A stretch of 64,000 nt of DNA from CAYVTZ01 sp964454685 (GTDB lineage: Bacteria > Bacillota > Clostridia > Christensenellales > Christensenellaceae): NCBI GenBank assembly GCA_964454685.1, contig CAYVTZ010000007.1, positions 1 through 64,000 on the forward strand, read 5' to 3'. The notes beneath the pieces are model-generated. The model was not told where the DNA came from. It saw only the letters and a list, made by a program, of their open reading frames with translations, and ran no database searches. The position numbers and the translations under genes were made by a program. Positions 1 through 8,355 of the stretch are shown here, piece by piece; position 1 is the first letter of the stretch; every line of letters begins with the position of its first letter.

Positions 1-72
1 GAGTAGCTCAATTGGCAGAGTGGCGGTCTCCAAAACCGTAGGTCGCAGGTTCGAGACCTGTCTCCCCTGCCA
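1..72 (+). tRNA. tRNA-Trp (CCA), 5' end cut off by window
   Basis: The D arm, anticodon arm, variable loop, T arm and encoded 3' CCA are all present. The anticodon loop reads CTCCAAA, giving anticodon CCA for tryptophan. The 3' acceptor strand CTCCCCT (62-68) is complete, but only three bases (GAG, 1-3) of the seven-base 5' acceptor strand lie inside the window, so about four bases are missing upstream. Base 69 (G) is the discriminator. A terminator-like hairpin follows within ten bases, so this is the last or only tRNA of its transcript. Confidence 0.95.
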
Positions 73-77
73 AATCG

Positions 78-106
78 AAAAGTCGCAGTATTGCGGCTTT
101 TCTTTT
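78..106 (+). terminator. Rho-independent terminator after tRNA-Trp
   Basis: A ten-base stem (AAAAGTCGCA at 78-87 with TGCGGCTTTT at 92-101, one G-U pair) closes a four-base loop and runs into a T-rich stretch. It lies directly downstream of the tRNA. Confidence 0.85.
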
Positions 107-193
107 GCTCAAACGCTTTACAGCAGGTTTCCATTCCAATTTCTTATATGGAAATTCCAGTAATTTACATCAAAAAATCATGCTTTTAGAAAC

Positions 194-217
194 AAATGCA
201 ACACGAAATGCAACACG
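194..217. repeat. 12-bp tandem repeat, two copies
   Basis: The unit AAATGCAACACG occurs twice with no spacer in the gap between the tRNA terminator and the sortase gene. Nothing indicates a function. The rest of the 73-285 gap holds only the tRNA terminator and a weak seven-base hairpin near 129-160. Confidence 0.6.
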
Positions 218-285
218 AAACAAGAGCGGGAAACCCTTTCGTCGCCCACCCATCTGTTATCATAAATTTGCCAACTGCTAATTTG

Positions 286-1104
286 CTACGGTAACAGTAC
301 CGCCTGCACCGCGTATCGTCTATCCGCTTCATAACGAACACATGTGGAAAGCGTGATAACGCGATCTTGACCGGTGATGATGCGCCCGCTGAAATTGGCG
401 TTTTCGTCCTTATTCCCCAGTTGCTCCAAATAGCTGCTCCAGCTTTGATCGTCCTCAAAATCCCATTCTGCAAACAGATATTTGTCGTCCGTTTTGTATG
501 CCGCAAACACTTCATATTCCAACACCGTTTCCGGTGTAAATATGGTGATGATCGGGTTTTGCTCAAAAAAATCCCGATCCGCAAACTTGTGCAGGTCCGC
601 AAACATCGCTCCACTGTTCATTCGATGTCCATAGATCACAGAATTGCGATCCGTAAAGTCCTTGTGATTGTTGGCATCCAAGAAGATCGCGCCATCTACG
701 GAAGATTCCTTGTATTCATTTTTATCCAAGTAATAGTCATTGTCCTCCGCTTGCAAAACAGGATACTCCACCCGCGTGTTTGGAATGCGAATAAACCCGA
801 TGATGTCAGGATTCTCCTGCTGCATCTCCCCGACCATCCGCTGCTCTTCTGTAAGCGCAGGGGTTGGCGTGGGGGTCGGAGCCGGAGTAGGCGTGGGCGT
901 GGGCGCAGGGCTGGGCGAAGCTGTGGGCATGGCGGTTGCCAAAGGTGTGGGCGCAGGTTCCGGCGCACTCTTTTGCACAGAGCATCCATACAAGCCTATT
1001 GCACACATCGTTATGCCTGCAACAATAGCGCAGAGCAGCATCATCTTATTGTGCCTGCCTTTCAAAATCCGTCTCCCAACTTTCACTTGGTTTTTCTCTT
1101 TCAT
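286..1104 (-). CDS. srtB: Class B sortase with Pro/Thr-rich stalk
   Basis: A 272-residue transpeptidase of the sortase B group, expected to join secreted proteins to the cell wall or to each other. The start at 1104 is chosen because AAAGGAG lies eleven bases upstream; a longer reading to 1152 has no such site. An N-terminal hydrophobic segment (about residues 20-40) is followed by a low-complexity Pro/Ala/Thr stalk (about 45-85) and the catalytic domain. The catalytic residues are visible: His in VIYGHRM, Cys in TLSTC and Arg in EADRRYAV near the C-terminus. The hydrophobic segment ends in LYGCS, close to a lipobox, so the protein could be lipid-anchored instead of membrane-spanning. No sorting-signal substrate gene is adjacent, so the substrate is unknown. 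Confidence 0.9.
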   Translation of the reverse strand: MKEKNQVKVGRRILKGRHNKMMLLCAIVAGITMCAIGLYGCSVQKSAPEPAPTPLATAMPTASPSPAPTPTPTPAPTPTPTPALTEEQRMVGEMQQENPDIIGFIRIPNTRVEYPVLQAEDNDYYLDKNEYKESSVDGAIFLDANNHKDFTDRNSVIYGHRMNSGAMFADLHKFADRDFFEQNPIITIFTPETVLEYEVFAAYKTDDKYLFAEWDFEDDQSWSSYLEQLGNKDENANFSGRIITGQDRVITLSTCVRYEADRRYAVQAVLLP

Positions 1105-1675
1105 GTACGATTTCTCCTTTTCCGCCATTAGCGTATCACAAAAACCTGACAAATGGTATCCTTATTTTTTTACTTCGATTAAAAAAGTCAGCCCGGACGA
1201 ATGGTTACTGTTCGGGTGGTATGCTTGCATCGTCGTTAATAATTTTGAACACAAAAAATTGAATGAGAGAGGAAATATTTGCAAACAAAGAATTAGAATT
1301 CCGAATCACAATAGGGATTATTTATTCCATGCGCAACGCTGCAATCGCAGCGGCACGCGTACTGATCGCACGCAAAAGGAAAATCGAGGGGCGGCGAATC
1401 CAATATAATCCCGACAAAAGTCAGGCGTCCCCTGTTGCAGAAAAGAAGTCAAAGGTTACCCCATCCCATCAGAGTTTTTAATATACAACAAAATTTATGA
1501 AACGGTGCTTTACACATTTTTATAATCATGCTATCATGAAAATAGATTCTGGAATATTGACAAACTAATACCTTCTTTGATGGACACATTATTTTGCCAT
1601 TTTCACAAAGTCGAAAAATCGAGTATACCGCCATAAAAGCAGAGACAGCAAGGTCTTGACATAAGGAGCGACTTC
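1105..1675. other. Intergenic gap between sortase and CheY-like gene
   Basis: This divergent 571-base gap holds the sortase ribosome-binding site at its left end and a likely promoter for the CheY-like gene (1509-1537). A possible small plus-strand frame (1329-1481, very basic product) lacks a ribosome-binding site and is not called. No RNA gene or strong hairpin is seen. Confidence 0.5.
1509..1537 (+). promoter_or_regulatory. Likely sigma-A promoter for CheY-like gene
   Basis: TTTACA (1509-1514), a 17-base spacer and TATCAT (1532-1537), about 140 bases upstream of the start. A TATAAT inside the spacer makes the exact -10 uncertain. Confidence 0.4.
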
Positions 1676-2050
1676 ATGGCACAACTTCATCGTATTTTAG
1701 TGGTTGACGACAGTATTTTTATCCAGCAAATCATCAAGGATGCGCTCGCTGATTCTTATGAGCTCTTTTTTGAGTGTTCCGGAGAAGCCGCCCTTGACTT
1801 TTTAAACGATTATTCCGTGGATGCCGTCATACTGGACGTCAATATGGCCGGCATAGACGGCTACGAAACATACCGCCGCATCCGCAGCAGCGGACGCATG
1901 CACAAGATACTTTTTCTGACTTCCGAATCCAGGGAGCAGGTTGAGCGGCACATCCCACTCAACCAAACCACCACGTATCTGGCTAAACCATTTGTGCCCC
2001 AAAGGCTCAAACAGTATCTGGGTACACTTTTTCGCCCCACTTCCCCCTGA
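1676..2050 (+). CDS. Stand-alone CheY-like response regulator
   Basis: A 124-residue single-domain receiver that can take a phosphate from a histidine kinase and pass the signal by protein contact; there is no output domain. The acidic pocket (D11, D12), the phospho-acceptor D54 in VILDVNM, the Thr/Ser switch in FLTS and the conserved Lys in AKPF are all present, so it should be phosphorylatable. TAAGGAG lies nine bases upstream of the ATG. The gene converges on the HD-GYP/hybrid-kinase operon and ends only four bases from it. The hybrid kinase at 3326-5569 is a natural partner, but that pairing is inferred from position only. Confidence 0.9.
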   Translation: MAQLHRILVVDDSIFIQQIIKDALADSYELFFECSGEAALDFLNDYSVDAVILDVNMAGIDGYETYRRIRSSGRMHKILFLTSESREQVERHIPLNQTTTYLAKPFVPQRLKQYLGTLFRPTSP

Positions 2051-2054
2051 ACAT

Positions 2055-3230
2055 TCACAGTTTTGTCAATTTGCTTTTGCGCAGTTGATCTTCATCCGAC
2101 TCCACATCCACAACAGCAAGAAACGCTTCCAATACATCCGGGTCAAATTGCTTGACCCACCTGTTTGTGATGGTTGAAATTGCGCTCTTCACGGAATATT
2201 GCACACGATATTGCGAATTTGAAATCAATGCGTCATAGACGTCCGCCACTGAAAGTATCCTTGCAGAAAGCGGAATCGCTTCTCCGGTCAGCCCATCGGG
2301 ATACCCACTGCCGTCATATCGTTCGTGATGCGTAGCGGCAAGTTCCACTGCCATTTTAAGCATGCTGCTCTGCGGGAACCGTTCCCGCGCGCGCCAAAGT
2401 ATAGTCGCGCCGACTTTTGTGTGTTTCTCCATCTCTTTACGATCCAACGAGCTGTATCGTAATTTGGATTCAATCAGACGTTGGGATAAACTCGCCATCC
2501 CACAATCATACATTGCAGACGCGTATAAAATGTCCGAAAGGAATGTCGGTGTAATCTCCTCGGCAAATTTGCTTTTCCGCGAAAGATAATTGGTCACTTT
2601 CCCGCACAATCCCTGCACCCGCTTGGTGGATCTCCCCAGTTGGGAAACACTCACCTCCACAATGCCCGTCACAATGTCGATCACCGCCATCTGCGCATCA
2701 CAGTTATTGCGGTGCAGCGCAATCAGTTGTTTTTGTGTCTCGATCGTTTTCTGATATTCCTGCTCTAATTTTGCTTTAAGATAGGCATTATATTCATTGG
2801 TGTATTTCTGCATTTTTGCAATGCGCAAATGCGTTTCAACGCGCGAGCGAACCTCTTCAAAGACATAAGGCTTGGTGATAAAGTCTACCCCCCCTGACTG
2901 AAATGCTCTCACTTTACTGGCGACATCGTCGAGCGCCGTCACAAAAATGATCGGGGTTTGCTTGAGCGCAGCGGTGTGCTTCATCTGATTCGCCACCTCA
3001 AATCCGTCCATATACGGCATGTTGATATCCAGCAGCACAATGTCCGGCACACTCAGTTCCAGGCTTTGCAGCGCCTCCTGCCCGGAGTGGAACACGTAGG
3101 TGTAATATCCGGACTCTTTGAGCATATTATTCAACAGCTTAATATTCTCCACCACATCGTCAATAATCGCAACGGAAGAATTGCTCAGGTCGTTCCAGTC
3201 TTGATTCAGTTCAAATTTCTTCTCATCCAT
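2055..3230 (-). CDS. Receiver plus degenerate HD-GYP protein
   Basis: A 391-residue protein with an N-terminal receiver (about 19-135; acidic pair D24/D25, phospho-acceptor D68 in LLDINMP, Lys in ITKPY), a coiled linker (about 140-190) and a C-terminal HD-GYP domain of the cyclic-di-GMP phosphodiesterase family. The receiver looks intact. The HD-GYP core does not: the HDxGK motif reads YDCGM, losing the metal-ligand His and the Lys, while HTKVG, HHERYDGSGYP and ADVYDAL are kept. Catalysis is therefore doubtful, and binding of cyclic di-GMP or a partner is more likely. The start at 3230 follows a GGGGGAG site ten bases upstream. It is the last gene of the operon 6666-2055, 95 bases after the hybrid kinase. 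Confidence 0.87.
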   Translation of the reverse strand: MDEKKFELNQDWNDLSNSSVAIIDDVVENIKLLNNMLKESGYYTYVFHSGQEALQSLELSVPDIVLLDINMPYMDGFEVANQMKHTAALKQTPIIFVTALDDVASKVRAFQSGGVDFITKPYVFEEVRSRVETHLRIAKMQKYTNEYNAYLKAKLEQEYQKTIETQKQLIALHRNNCDAQMAVIDIVTGIVEVSVSQLGRSTKRVQGLCGKVTNYLSRKSKFAEEITPTFLSDILYASAMYDCGMASLSQRLIESKLRYSSLDRKEMEKHTKVGATILWRARERFPQSSMLKMAVELAATHHERYDGSGYPDGLTGEAIPLSARILSVADVYDALISNSQYRVQYSVKSAISTITNRWVKQFDPDVLEAFLAVVDVESDEDQLRKSKLTKL

Positions 3231-3325
3231 GTCAATTATTTCTCCCCCTTTTCCGCACGTAAAACATGCAGTCAATCCTTTTTATCATGCGGCAATCCCC
3301 GCAAACATTTTCTCAACCGCGCACA

Positions 3326-5569
3326 TCAGCCGGACTGCTCTAAAAATCCGCAAATCGCTTTCCCGTCAAAGTTATCCGCCAATTCCAGCATATACTGCTT
3401 TGCTCCGGAAAACTGGTCGTCCAATTCCTCCACCGTCTTGACGACTTTATCAAAGTCACCGTAAAACACCGCCTTCTTGATGGTTTCTTCAAACCCCTCC
3501 GGCAACTGATCCCGTGCAATGCTTGCTTTTTTAGGTGTTTCCGACTGCGGCTGCGTTTCATAAACATACTCGACATCGCAGAATTTGCAGATCACGTCAA
3601 AAATCTGCTGCTTGACAAACGGTTTGATGATGTAGTCCGCAAAGCCATATTTACGTACTTTTTTGACGGTTTCATTTAATACGTTCGCTGTCATGGCAAT
3701 GATGTGAATATGCTTGCCCCATTCGGAATTGCGAATGCGTTTGGTCGCTTCAAATCCATCCACGATCGGCATGGAAAGATCCATAAAAATCATGTCCGGC
3801 TTATAAGACCGTGCCTTACTGATCGCTTCTCTGCCGTCCTGCGCATAGATTGTCTCAATGCCGACTTTCCCCAAAAACAGCCCTACCACACTGCGGTTCT
3901 CCAGATTGTCGTCCACCACCAGAATACGCATGCTCCCTTGAATGCCAATAATGGTGCGATGATCCTCCGGCTTCTCCTCCGGTACATCCGTATGCTCCAC
4001 GACATCCACTAAAAATTCAATGCGAAACGTGGTTCCTCTGCCCACCTCACTCCGCAAAATACACAAATCGCCTCCCAAATGCCGCGCATAGGTACGGCTG
4101 ATCGGCATTCCAAGACCGGTTCCGCCGGAGGATCGGCGACCGGATGCCGTCTGTTTAAAGATGTCGAATACCTTTTCATATTCCTTCGGCTCAATTCCAA
4201 ATCCGGTGTCTGAGATATCAATGCAAATCTTGGAAGATCGTCCCTTTTGTGCGCACGGGTCGACACACACATCCATGCGAATGCCGCCGCGCTCGGTAAA
4301 TTTCACGGCATTGCTCAGCACATTCAAAATCATCTGACGAATTTTCACTTGATCGCTGCTTACATAATACGGAACATCTTCGCGTACCGAAAGCGACAAC
4401 TCCAAGCCTTTTTCCTGCACCTTGGGTTCGATCATGTTCACGCATTCCTGAATGATAGCGCACAAATTGAAGTTGTCATGATGAAATTCCATCCTGCCCT
4501 CTTCAATTTTGGATATCTCCAGTACATCGTTGATGATAGTCAAAAGGTGGTTTCCGCTCTTGCGTATCGTGTCCACGAAGCCTTTTTCGCTTTTTGAAAG
4601 TGTAATACTCTCCTGCAAAAGCTGTGCATAGCCCAAAATCGCGTTGATGGGCGTGCGTATCTCGTGGCTCATGCTGGATAAAAACCTGCTTTTCGCGGCG
4701 TTGGCGCTGTCTGCCTTACGTTTGAGGTCATACAGCTCGGTTTGCTCGGTAATCAGCTGCATCACCATTTTTTTGCCGGAGACAGACGGCTTGCACGGCA
4801 ACGTCACCACGTCAATCCAATGCTCTCTGCCTTCGTGCAAAACATTGGTCTCTTCCCTGCTGGCATGCCCCTGCTCCAGCGCCTTTTTTATGCTGTCGTA
4901 ATGATAATGCTTCTTTTCAATGCCGATTTCCTGAACGCTTCTCCCCTCCATCAGGCTCTTTCGGCTCAACCCGCATGCAACGCGCAGCATCTTATTCAAA
5001 TAGCAAATACGATAGTGCTCATCTAAAATAGAAATGCCAACCGGAATTTCATCAATCAGCCGATTGATCCGATCCATCACGCAGTTGATGGTTTCCGGAA
5101 TCTGCACATATTTTCTGGAATATCCGCTCGTGTCGATCCGCTCAAACAAAATGCCTTCCGATATCTTTTTATAGAGCTGCCCGATATCTCGATTGGTCAC
5201 GCGCCAGTTCTCATGATATTCCGCAAGTTTGCAATATGCCGCACTAAGCGTGTCCAAATCCTGCGTCGATGCCATTTCAATCTCTTCTTCACTGCTGATG
5301 CGCTCCAAAAGCGTCTGCATACGGTTCACCGAAACCGCATGACGCTTGAGGTGCACGCCCTGACGAATCCCCAGCACCAGTGTCGCACAAAGGCAGGACA
5401 GCGCAATCACAATCCCTGCCATCGCGCGCTCACTCGAATACTCTGAAATTGTTGACCCGCGCACCACATTATATGCAACATAAAGTATAGCCAGCGAAAG
5501 AAACGCGCACATCAACAGCATGATCAATCCGTGCAGGCTGGAGCGCAGAATTTCATTATTCTTTTTCAT
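3326..5569 (-). CDS. Hybrid sensor histidine kinase
   Basis: A 747-residue membrane hybrid kinase. Two hydrophobic segments (about 14-36 and 50-68) are joined by only some 14 residues, so there is no external sensor domain. A linker and a PAS-like domain (about 170-280) follow, then a HisKA domain with H302 in MSHEIRTP, a HATPase domain (NVLSNAVKF, DTGFGI, GGTGLGM) and a receiver with D597 in FMDLSMP. A helical C-terminal region (about 655-747) resembles the tail of other hybrid kinases but shows no clear Hpt histidine. Its ATG overlaps the stop of the upstream receiver/HD-GYP gene by four bases, so the two are co-translated. Likely targets are the flanking receiver proteins. The signal is unknown and is probably sensed in the membrane or cytoplasm. 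Confidence 0.92.
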   Translation of the reverse strand: MKKNNEILRSSLHGLIMLLMCAFLSLAILYVAYNVVRGSTISEYSSERAMAGIVIALSCLCATLVLGIRQGVHLKRHAVSVNRMQTLLERISSEEEIEMASTQDLDTLSAAYCKLAEYHENWRVTNRDIGQLYKKISEGILFERIDTSGYSRKYVQIPETINCVMDRINRLIDEIPVGISILDEHYRICYLNKMLRVACGLSRKSLMEGRSVQEIGIEKKHYHYDSIKKALEQGHASREETNVLHEGREHWIDVVTLPCKPSVSGKKMVMQLITEQTELYDLKRKADSANAAKSRFLSSMSHEIRTPINAILGYAQLLQESITLSKSEKGFVDTIRKSGNHLLTIINDVLEISKIEEGRMEFHHDNFNLCAIIQECVNMIEPKVQEKGLELSLSVREDVPYYVSSDQVKIRQMILNVLSNAVKFTERGGIRMDVCVDPCAQKGRSSKICIDISDTGFGIEPKEYEKVFDIFKQTASGRRSSGGTGLGMPISRTYARHLGGDLCILRSEVGRGTTFRIEFLVDVVEHTDVPEEKPEDHRTIIGIQGSMRILVVDDNLENRSVVGLFLGKVGIETIYAQDGREAISKARSYKPDMIFMDLSMPIVDGFEATKRIRNSEWGKHIHIIAMTANVLNETVKKVRKYGFADYIIKPFVKQQIFDVICKFCDVEYVYETQPQSETPKKASIARDQLPEGFEETIKKAVFYGDFDKVVKTVEELDDQFSGAKQYMLELADNFDGKAICGFLEQSG

Positions 5570-6666
5570 GCCTGTTCCTCCAAAAACTCTTGAAATGCCT
5601 CCACAATTTTCGGAGAAAACTGTCTGCCCTTTTCGGATAAAATGATATTGCGAATGGTGTCATGCGAAAGAGGCTGCTTGTATGGTCGTTTGGAGCCTAA
5701 CGCGTCGTAAACATCCGCAATGGCCATAATCTGCGCGCTGAGCGGAATGTCGCTGCCCGAAAGGCGATTGGGATATCCATTGCCATCCCAACGCTCATGG
5801 TGAAACATGACCACGTCATAAGCCATGTTGATCAGCGCATTGTCCGCCATCTTTTGCCGAATTTTCTCGATGATCTCGCCGCCAATGGTCGTATGCTTTT
5901 TCATTTGCTCAAATTCTTCTTCGGTCAATCTGCCGTTTTTGAGTAAAATAGAGTCAACAATGCCAACCTTGCCTATGTCATGCAGAGCCGCGGTCTGCCG
6001 CAGCAGCGTCAAAAACTCTTCGGTGATTTTTTCCTTATACTCTGCGTGCTGCGCAAGGTTGCGCGCAATCTGAATGCAGTATTCGGACACGCGCTCCAAA
6101 TGGCCGCCGGTATCCGTGTCCCTGCTTTCCGTCAGCTTTGCAAGTCCGGTGATAATGGATTCCTGCGCGCAAACATAGCGGCGTTCGGTTTGCAAAAGCC
6201 GCTCTACTTGCTCTGCCACGCGCTTGCTCAGCTGGCGATTCATGTTTTCGATTTCCAAACGGTAAAAATGCATGGTCAGATGCGTGTTCACCCGCATCCG
6301 CACCTCTTCAAAGTCAAAGGGCTTGGTAATATAATCCACCGCACCTGCGCGAAACGCCGTCACCTTGTCTTTCATTTCATTTAAGGCGCTGATGAAAATA
6401 ATGGGAATGCCTTGTGTGTTGGGGTCAGATTTGATTCTGCGGCATACTTCAAAGCCGTCCATGTCCGGCATACTGATGTCCAGCAAAATGATGTTGGGGA
6501 TGTTCTCCCCCAGCGAGGAAAGCGCACCACGACCGGTGGTAAAGGTGGAAACCTTGTATTCCAGCCGGTTGAGCATCTCTTTGAGCAGCTTGAGATTCGC
6601 GGGCGTGTCATCCACAATCATGATGGATGGGGTCTTTGGCTCCGTACTTAATTGGAAAATGTTCAT
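5566..6666 (-). CDS. Receiver plus HD-GYP cyclic-di-GMP phosphodiesterase
   Basis: A 366-residue response regulator. The receiver domain (about 14-130) has acidic residues D19/D20, phospho-acceptor D63 in LLDISMP and Lys in ITKPF. A coiled linker (about 135-175) leads to an HD-GYP domain with all key motifs: HDIGK, HTTIGGEII, FHHERWDGNGYP and IADVYDAL. It should hydrolyse cyclic di-GMP when phosphorylated. The start at 6666 follows AGGAG; a longer reading to 6702 is not supported. It is the first gene of an operon with the hybrid kinase and the degenerate HD-GYP protein, so the operon holds one intact and one apparently inactive copy of the same architecture. Confidence 0.93.
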   Translation of the reverse strand: MNIFQLSTEPKTPSIMIVDDTPANLKLLKEMLNRLEYKVSTFTTGRGALSSLGENIPNIILLDISMPDMDGFEVCRRIKSDPNTQGIPIIFISALNEMKDKVTAFRAGAVDYITKPFDFEEVRMRVNTHLTMHFYRLEIENMNRQLSKRVAEQVERLLQTERRYVCAQESIITGLAKLTESRDTDTGGHLERVSEYCIQIARNLAQHAEYKEKITEEFLTLLRQTAALHDIGKVGIVDSILLKNGRLTEEEFEQMKKHTTIGGEIIEKIRQKMADNALINMAYDVVMFHHERWDGNGYPNRLSGSDIPLSAQIMAIADVYDALGSKRPYKQPLSHDTIRNIILSEKGRQFSPKIVEAFQEFLEEQA

Positions 6667-6910
6667 ATCTCCACTCCTTTTGATGTAAAACAATGCTGTC
6701 ATGTGTAAGATAAGACTTTTTCTGCTCCGCTATCCTGATCTCATTGTGCCTGAATCCATTTGCTGCGCACGCCGCACGAAAACACGTATGTCTGGAAAGT
6801 TACTCCTTATGCACACTTCTGCATAATATACGCTTGACATACTTGTGTGTTCATGTTTTACCCACCCTAACATCTAAAGTCACAAGTTTCGGAAATAAAG
6901 CGCTCAGCCA

Positions 6911-6939
6911 AATATCAAACTACAAACGTTCTCAGTCAA
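6911..6939 (-). promoter_or_regulatory. Candidate promoter for HD-GYP/hybrid kinase operon
   Basis: On the minus strand TTGACT (6934-6939), 17 bases, then GATATT (6911-6916). It would give a leader of about 240 bases before the ATG at 6666. The -10 is imperfect. Confidence 0.35.
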
Positions 6940-7113
6940 AAATCAGTCTTATGTTTTTTAGGAAAATATACTGAATATTTATAACCTGCATCCATTATGC
7001 TTAAACAACATTCATGAAAAAAAACATAAGATTTCTTAATTTTTTTCGATTGACGTATTTTTCCCCTGCTTTGCGCTTGTTCCTGCCGCTGCGCCTGTTG
7101 TACTCCAAAATCA

Positions 7114-7147
7114 AAAGGACTGCCGCTGTGTCCTGCGACAGTCCTTT
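7114..7147 (-). terminator. Terminator of the sugar-uptake operon
   Basis: A 13-base stem with one G-U pair (AAAGGACTGTCGC on the minus strand pairing with its partner across an eight-base loop), followed by a short T run. It lies 14 bases past the stop of the URO-D-like gene. Confidence 0.8.
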
Positions 7148-7160
7148 ACGCTTCTGAACT

Positions 7161-8342
7161 CTATCCCTTAAAGCTTCCCTCAATATCCTTCCATTGACGC
7201 TCTGCGTGAGCCAGCAGGATTTCCGCCTCCCTCATCGACATTTCAGGAAAATGCAGAAACAAGCTATGCGATCCATATCGCGCCACAATGCGATCCACAT
7301 TGCGAATCCAGTCCTGCAGCTCTCCGGTGTAAACCTTCACCCACAACGATTTTCCGGCGGCGCGCGCCTTGTCATAGATCACATCCCAATCCTGCAGCGT
7401 GCCGTCCGGTCCGAAGTCACCGCTGGTCCATTGCAGCGCCTTGATCTCATCAATCTCCATCAGGGCGTCCATGTGCCGTATGCACTCCGCGCCATCCAGA
7501 TGATACATGACAGTGTCCAGCTTGCGCGCCTGTCTGCGCAGCGGCTCTAAAATCAACTGCCGAAAATGATCGGGCGACAGCATCGCGGAAAAATCGCATT
7601 GCAATTTTGCGGTCTTGCCCGGACCCCAAATCTGAAATACTGTGTAGCAAGATCCGCCATCCTGACGCACCACATCATAAAAACGATCATAGTATTCAAA
7701 ATATGCCTGTTCCACTTCCTCGACACGCTTATGCAATTCATCCGCATAGTCAATCATATCATAGATGATATCCTGCGCGCCGCGCATCGACGACAGCACA
7801 TCCACGTTTTCCATGATGTCCGGTATCCCGACATAAAAGTCGCTTCCTGCCAGCTTTTGCACTTCTTGCACCAGCGTGTAATGCGCCTTCCACCACTTCT
7901 GGTTTTCGTCAAAGCGGATAGGGGCAGTGTCCTTCCAGTCTTTTACAAAATGCTCAAACCATACAGTGTCGTCATGAAACACCACCTCCGCACCTTGATA
8001 CGCCGCCATGCAGCCGGGTCCAAAGTCTACATTGATGTTTGGAAAGCTCTCCGCCAAAAAAGTGTGGTTCCCGCAGAAATGGCGATAGCGTTCCACCATC
8101 TTCTTTGCATCCTGATATTTTTCAACCATATCATGATACATCAGCTCGTCCGGCAGCAGATAATCCACGCCCTGACAAATCTGCTCACAACCCTTTTTGC
8201 CTTCTTGTTTGGCTTTTTGCCACGCGTCTTCAGTGTTTGCGTTCCGCGCAACCACATGCATCAGCGGTCTGCCGGTGTTCTTTTGCTGCCAGTAATCGAT
8301 CCATTTTTGTTTCGTTTGTTCCCAATTTTCCTTTGATAACAT
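7161..8342 (-). CDS. URO-D-superfamily protein of the sugar-uptake operon
   Basis: A 393-residue member of the uroporphyrinogen decarboxylase superfamily, last gene of the sugar operon. It is not likely to be HemE: no haem genes are near and the usual N-terminal decarboxylase motif is not seen. The C-terminal half carries YHLDG, then HMDALMEID and IKALQWTSG, a pattern I associate with uncharacterised URO-D-like proteins encoded with carbohydrate transporters. The His-x-Cys-Gly zinc motif of corrinoid methyltransferases is absent (HLDG in its place). Substrate and reaction are unknown. Start: ATG with GGAG seven bases upstream, 13 bases after the GH31 stop. It may act on a sugar derivative imported by the operon, which is inference from position. 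Confidence 0.8.
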   Translation of the reverse strand: MLSKENWEQTKQKWIDYWQQKNTGRPLMHVVARNANTEDAWQKAKQEGKKGCEQICQGVDYLLPDELMYHDMVEKYQDAKKMVERYRHFCGNHTFLAESFPNINVDFGPGCMAAYQGAEVVFHDDTVWFEHFVKDWKDTAPIRFDENQKWWKAHYTLVQEVQKLAGSDFYVGIPDIMENVDVLSSMRGAQDIIYDMIDYADELHKRVEEVEQAYFEYYDRFYDVVRQDGGSCYTVFQIWGPGKTAKLQCDFSAMLSPDHFRQLILEPLRRQARKLDTVMYHLDGAECIRHMDALMEIDEIKALQWTSGDFGPDGTLQDWDVIYDKARAAGKSLWVKVYTGELQDWIRNVDRIVARYGSHSLFLHFPEMSMREAEILLAHAERQWKDIEGSFKG

Positions 8343-8355
8343 ATCCTTCTCCGTT

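Larger units (their letters stand above)
6667..7160. other. Leader and intergenic gap of the HD-GYP operon
   Basis: The 494-base gap holds a candidate promoter (6911-6939), a long untranslated leader with the inverted repeat TATGCA/TGCATA (6808-6825), and the terminator of the neighbouring sugar operon (7114-7147). The leader does not match a GEMM cyclic-di-GMP riboswitch that I can recognise. A 60-residue frame reading across the terminator is not believed. Confidence 0.45.

Noticed and set aside
1..217. tRNA-Trp with a nearby tandem repeat as an integration site
   Set aside because: No integrase gene and no duplicated tRNA 3' end is found in the window.
850..975. GGGCGTGGGCGTGGGCGC-like repeats
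   Set aside because: They encode the Pro/Thr stalk of the sortase; not a CRISPR or regulatory repeat.
1263..1481. Plus-strand frame of 72 codons between the sortase and CheY-like genes
   Set aside because: No ribosome-binding site at either possible start, very basic composition and no recognisable motif.
7001..7183. Minus-strand frame of 60 codons after the URO-D-like gene
   Set aside because: It starts inside that gene and crosses its terminator.
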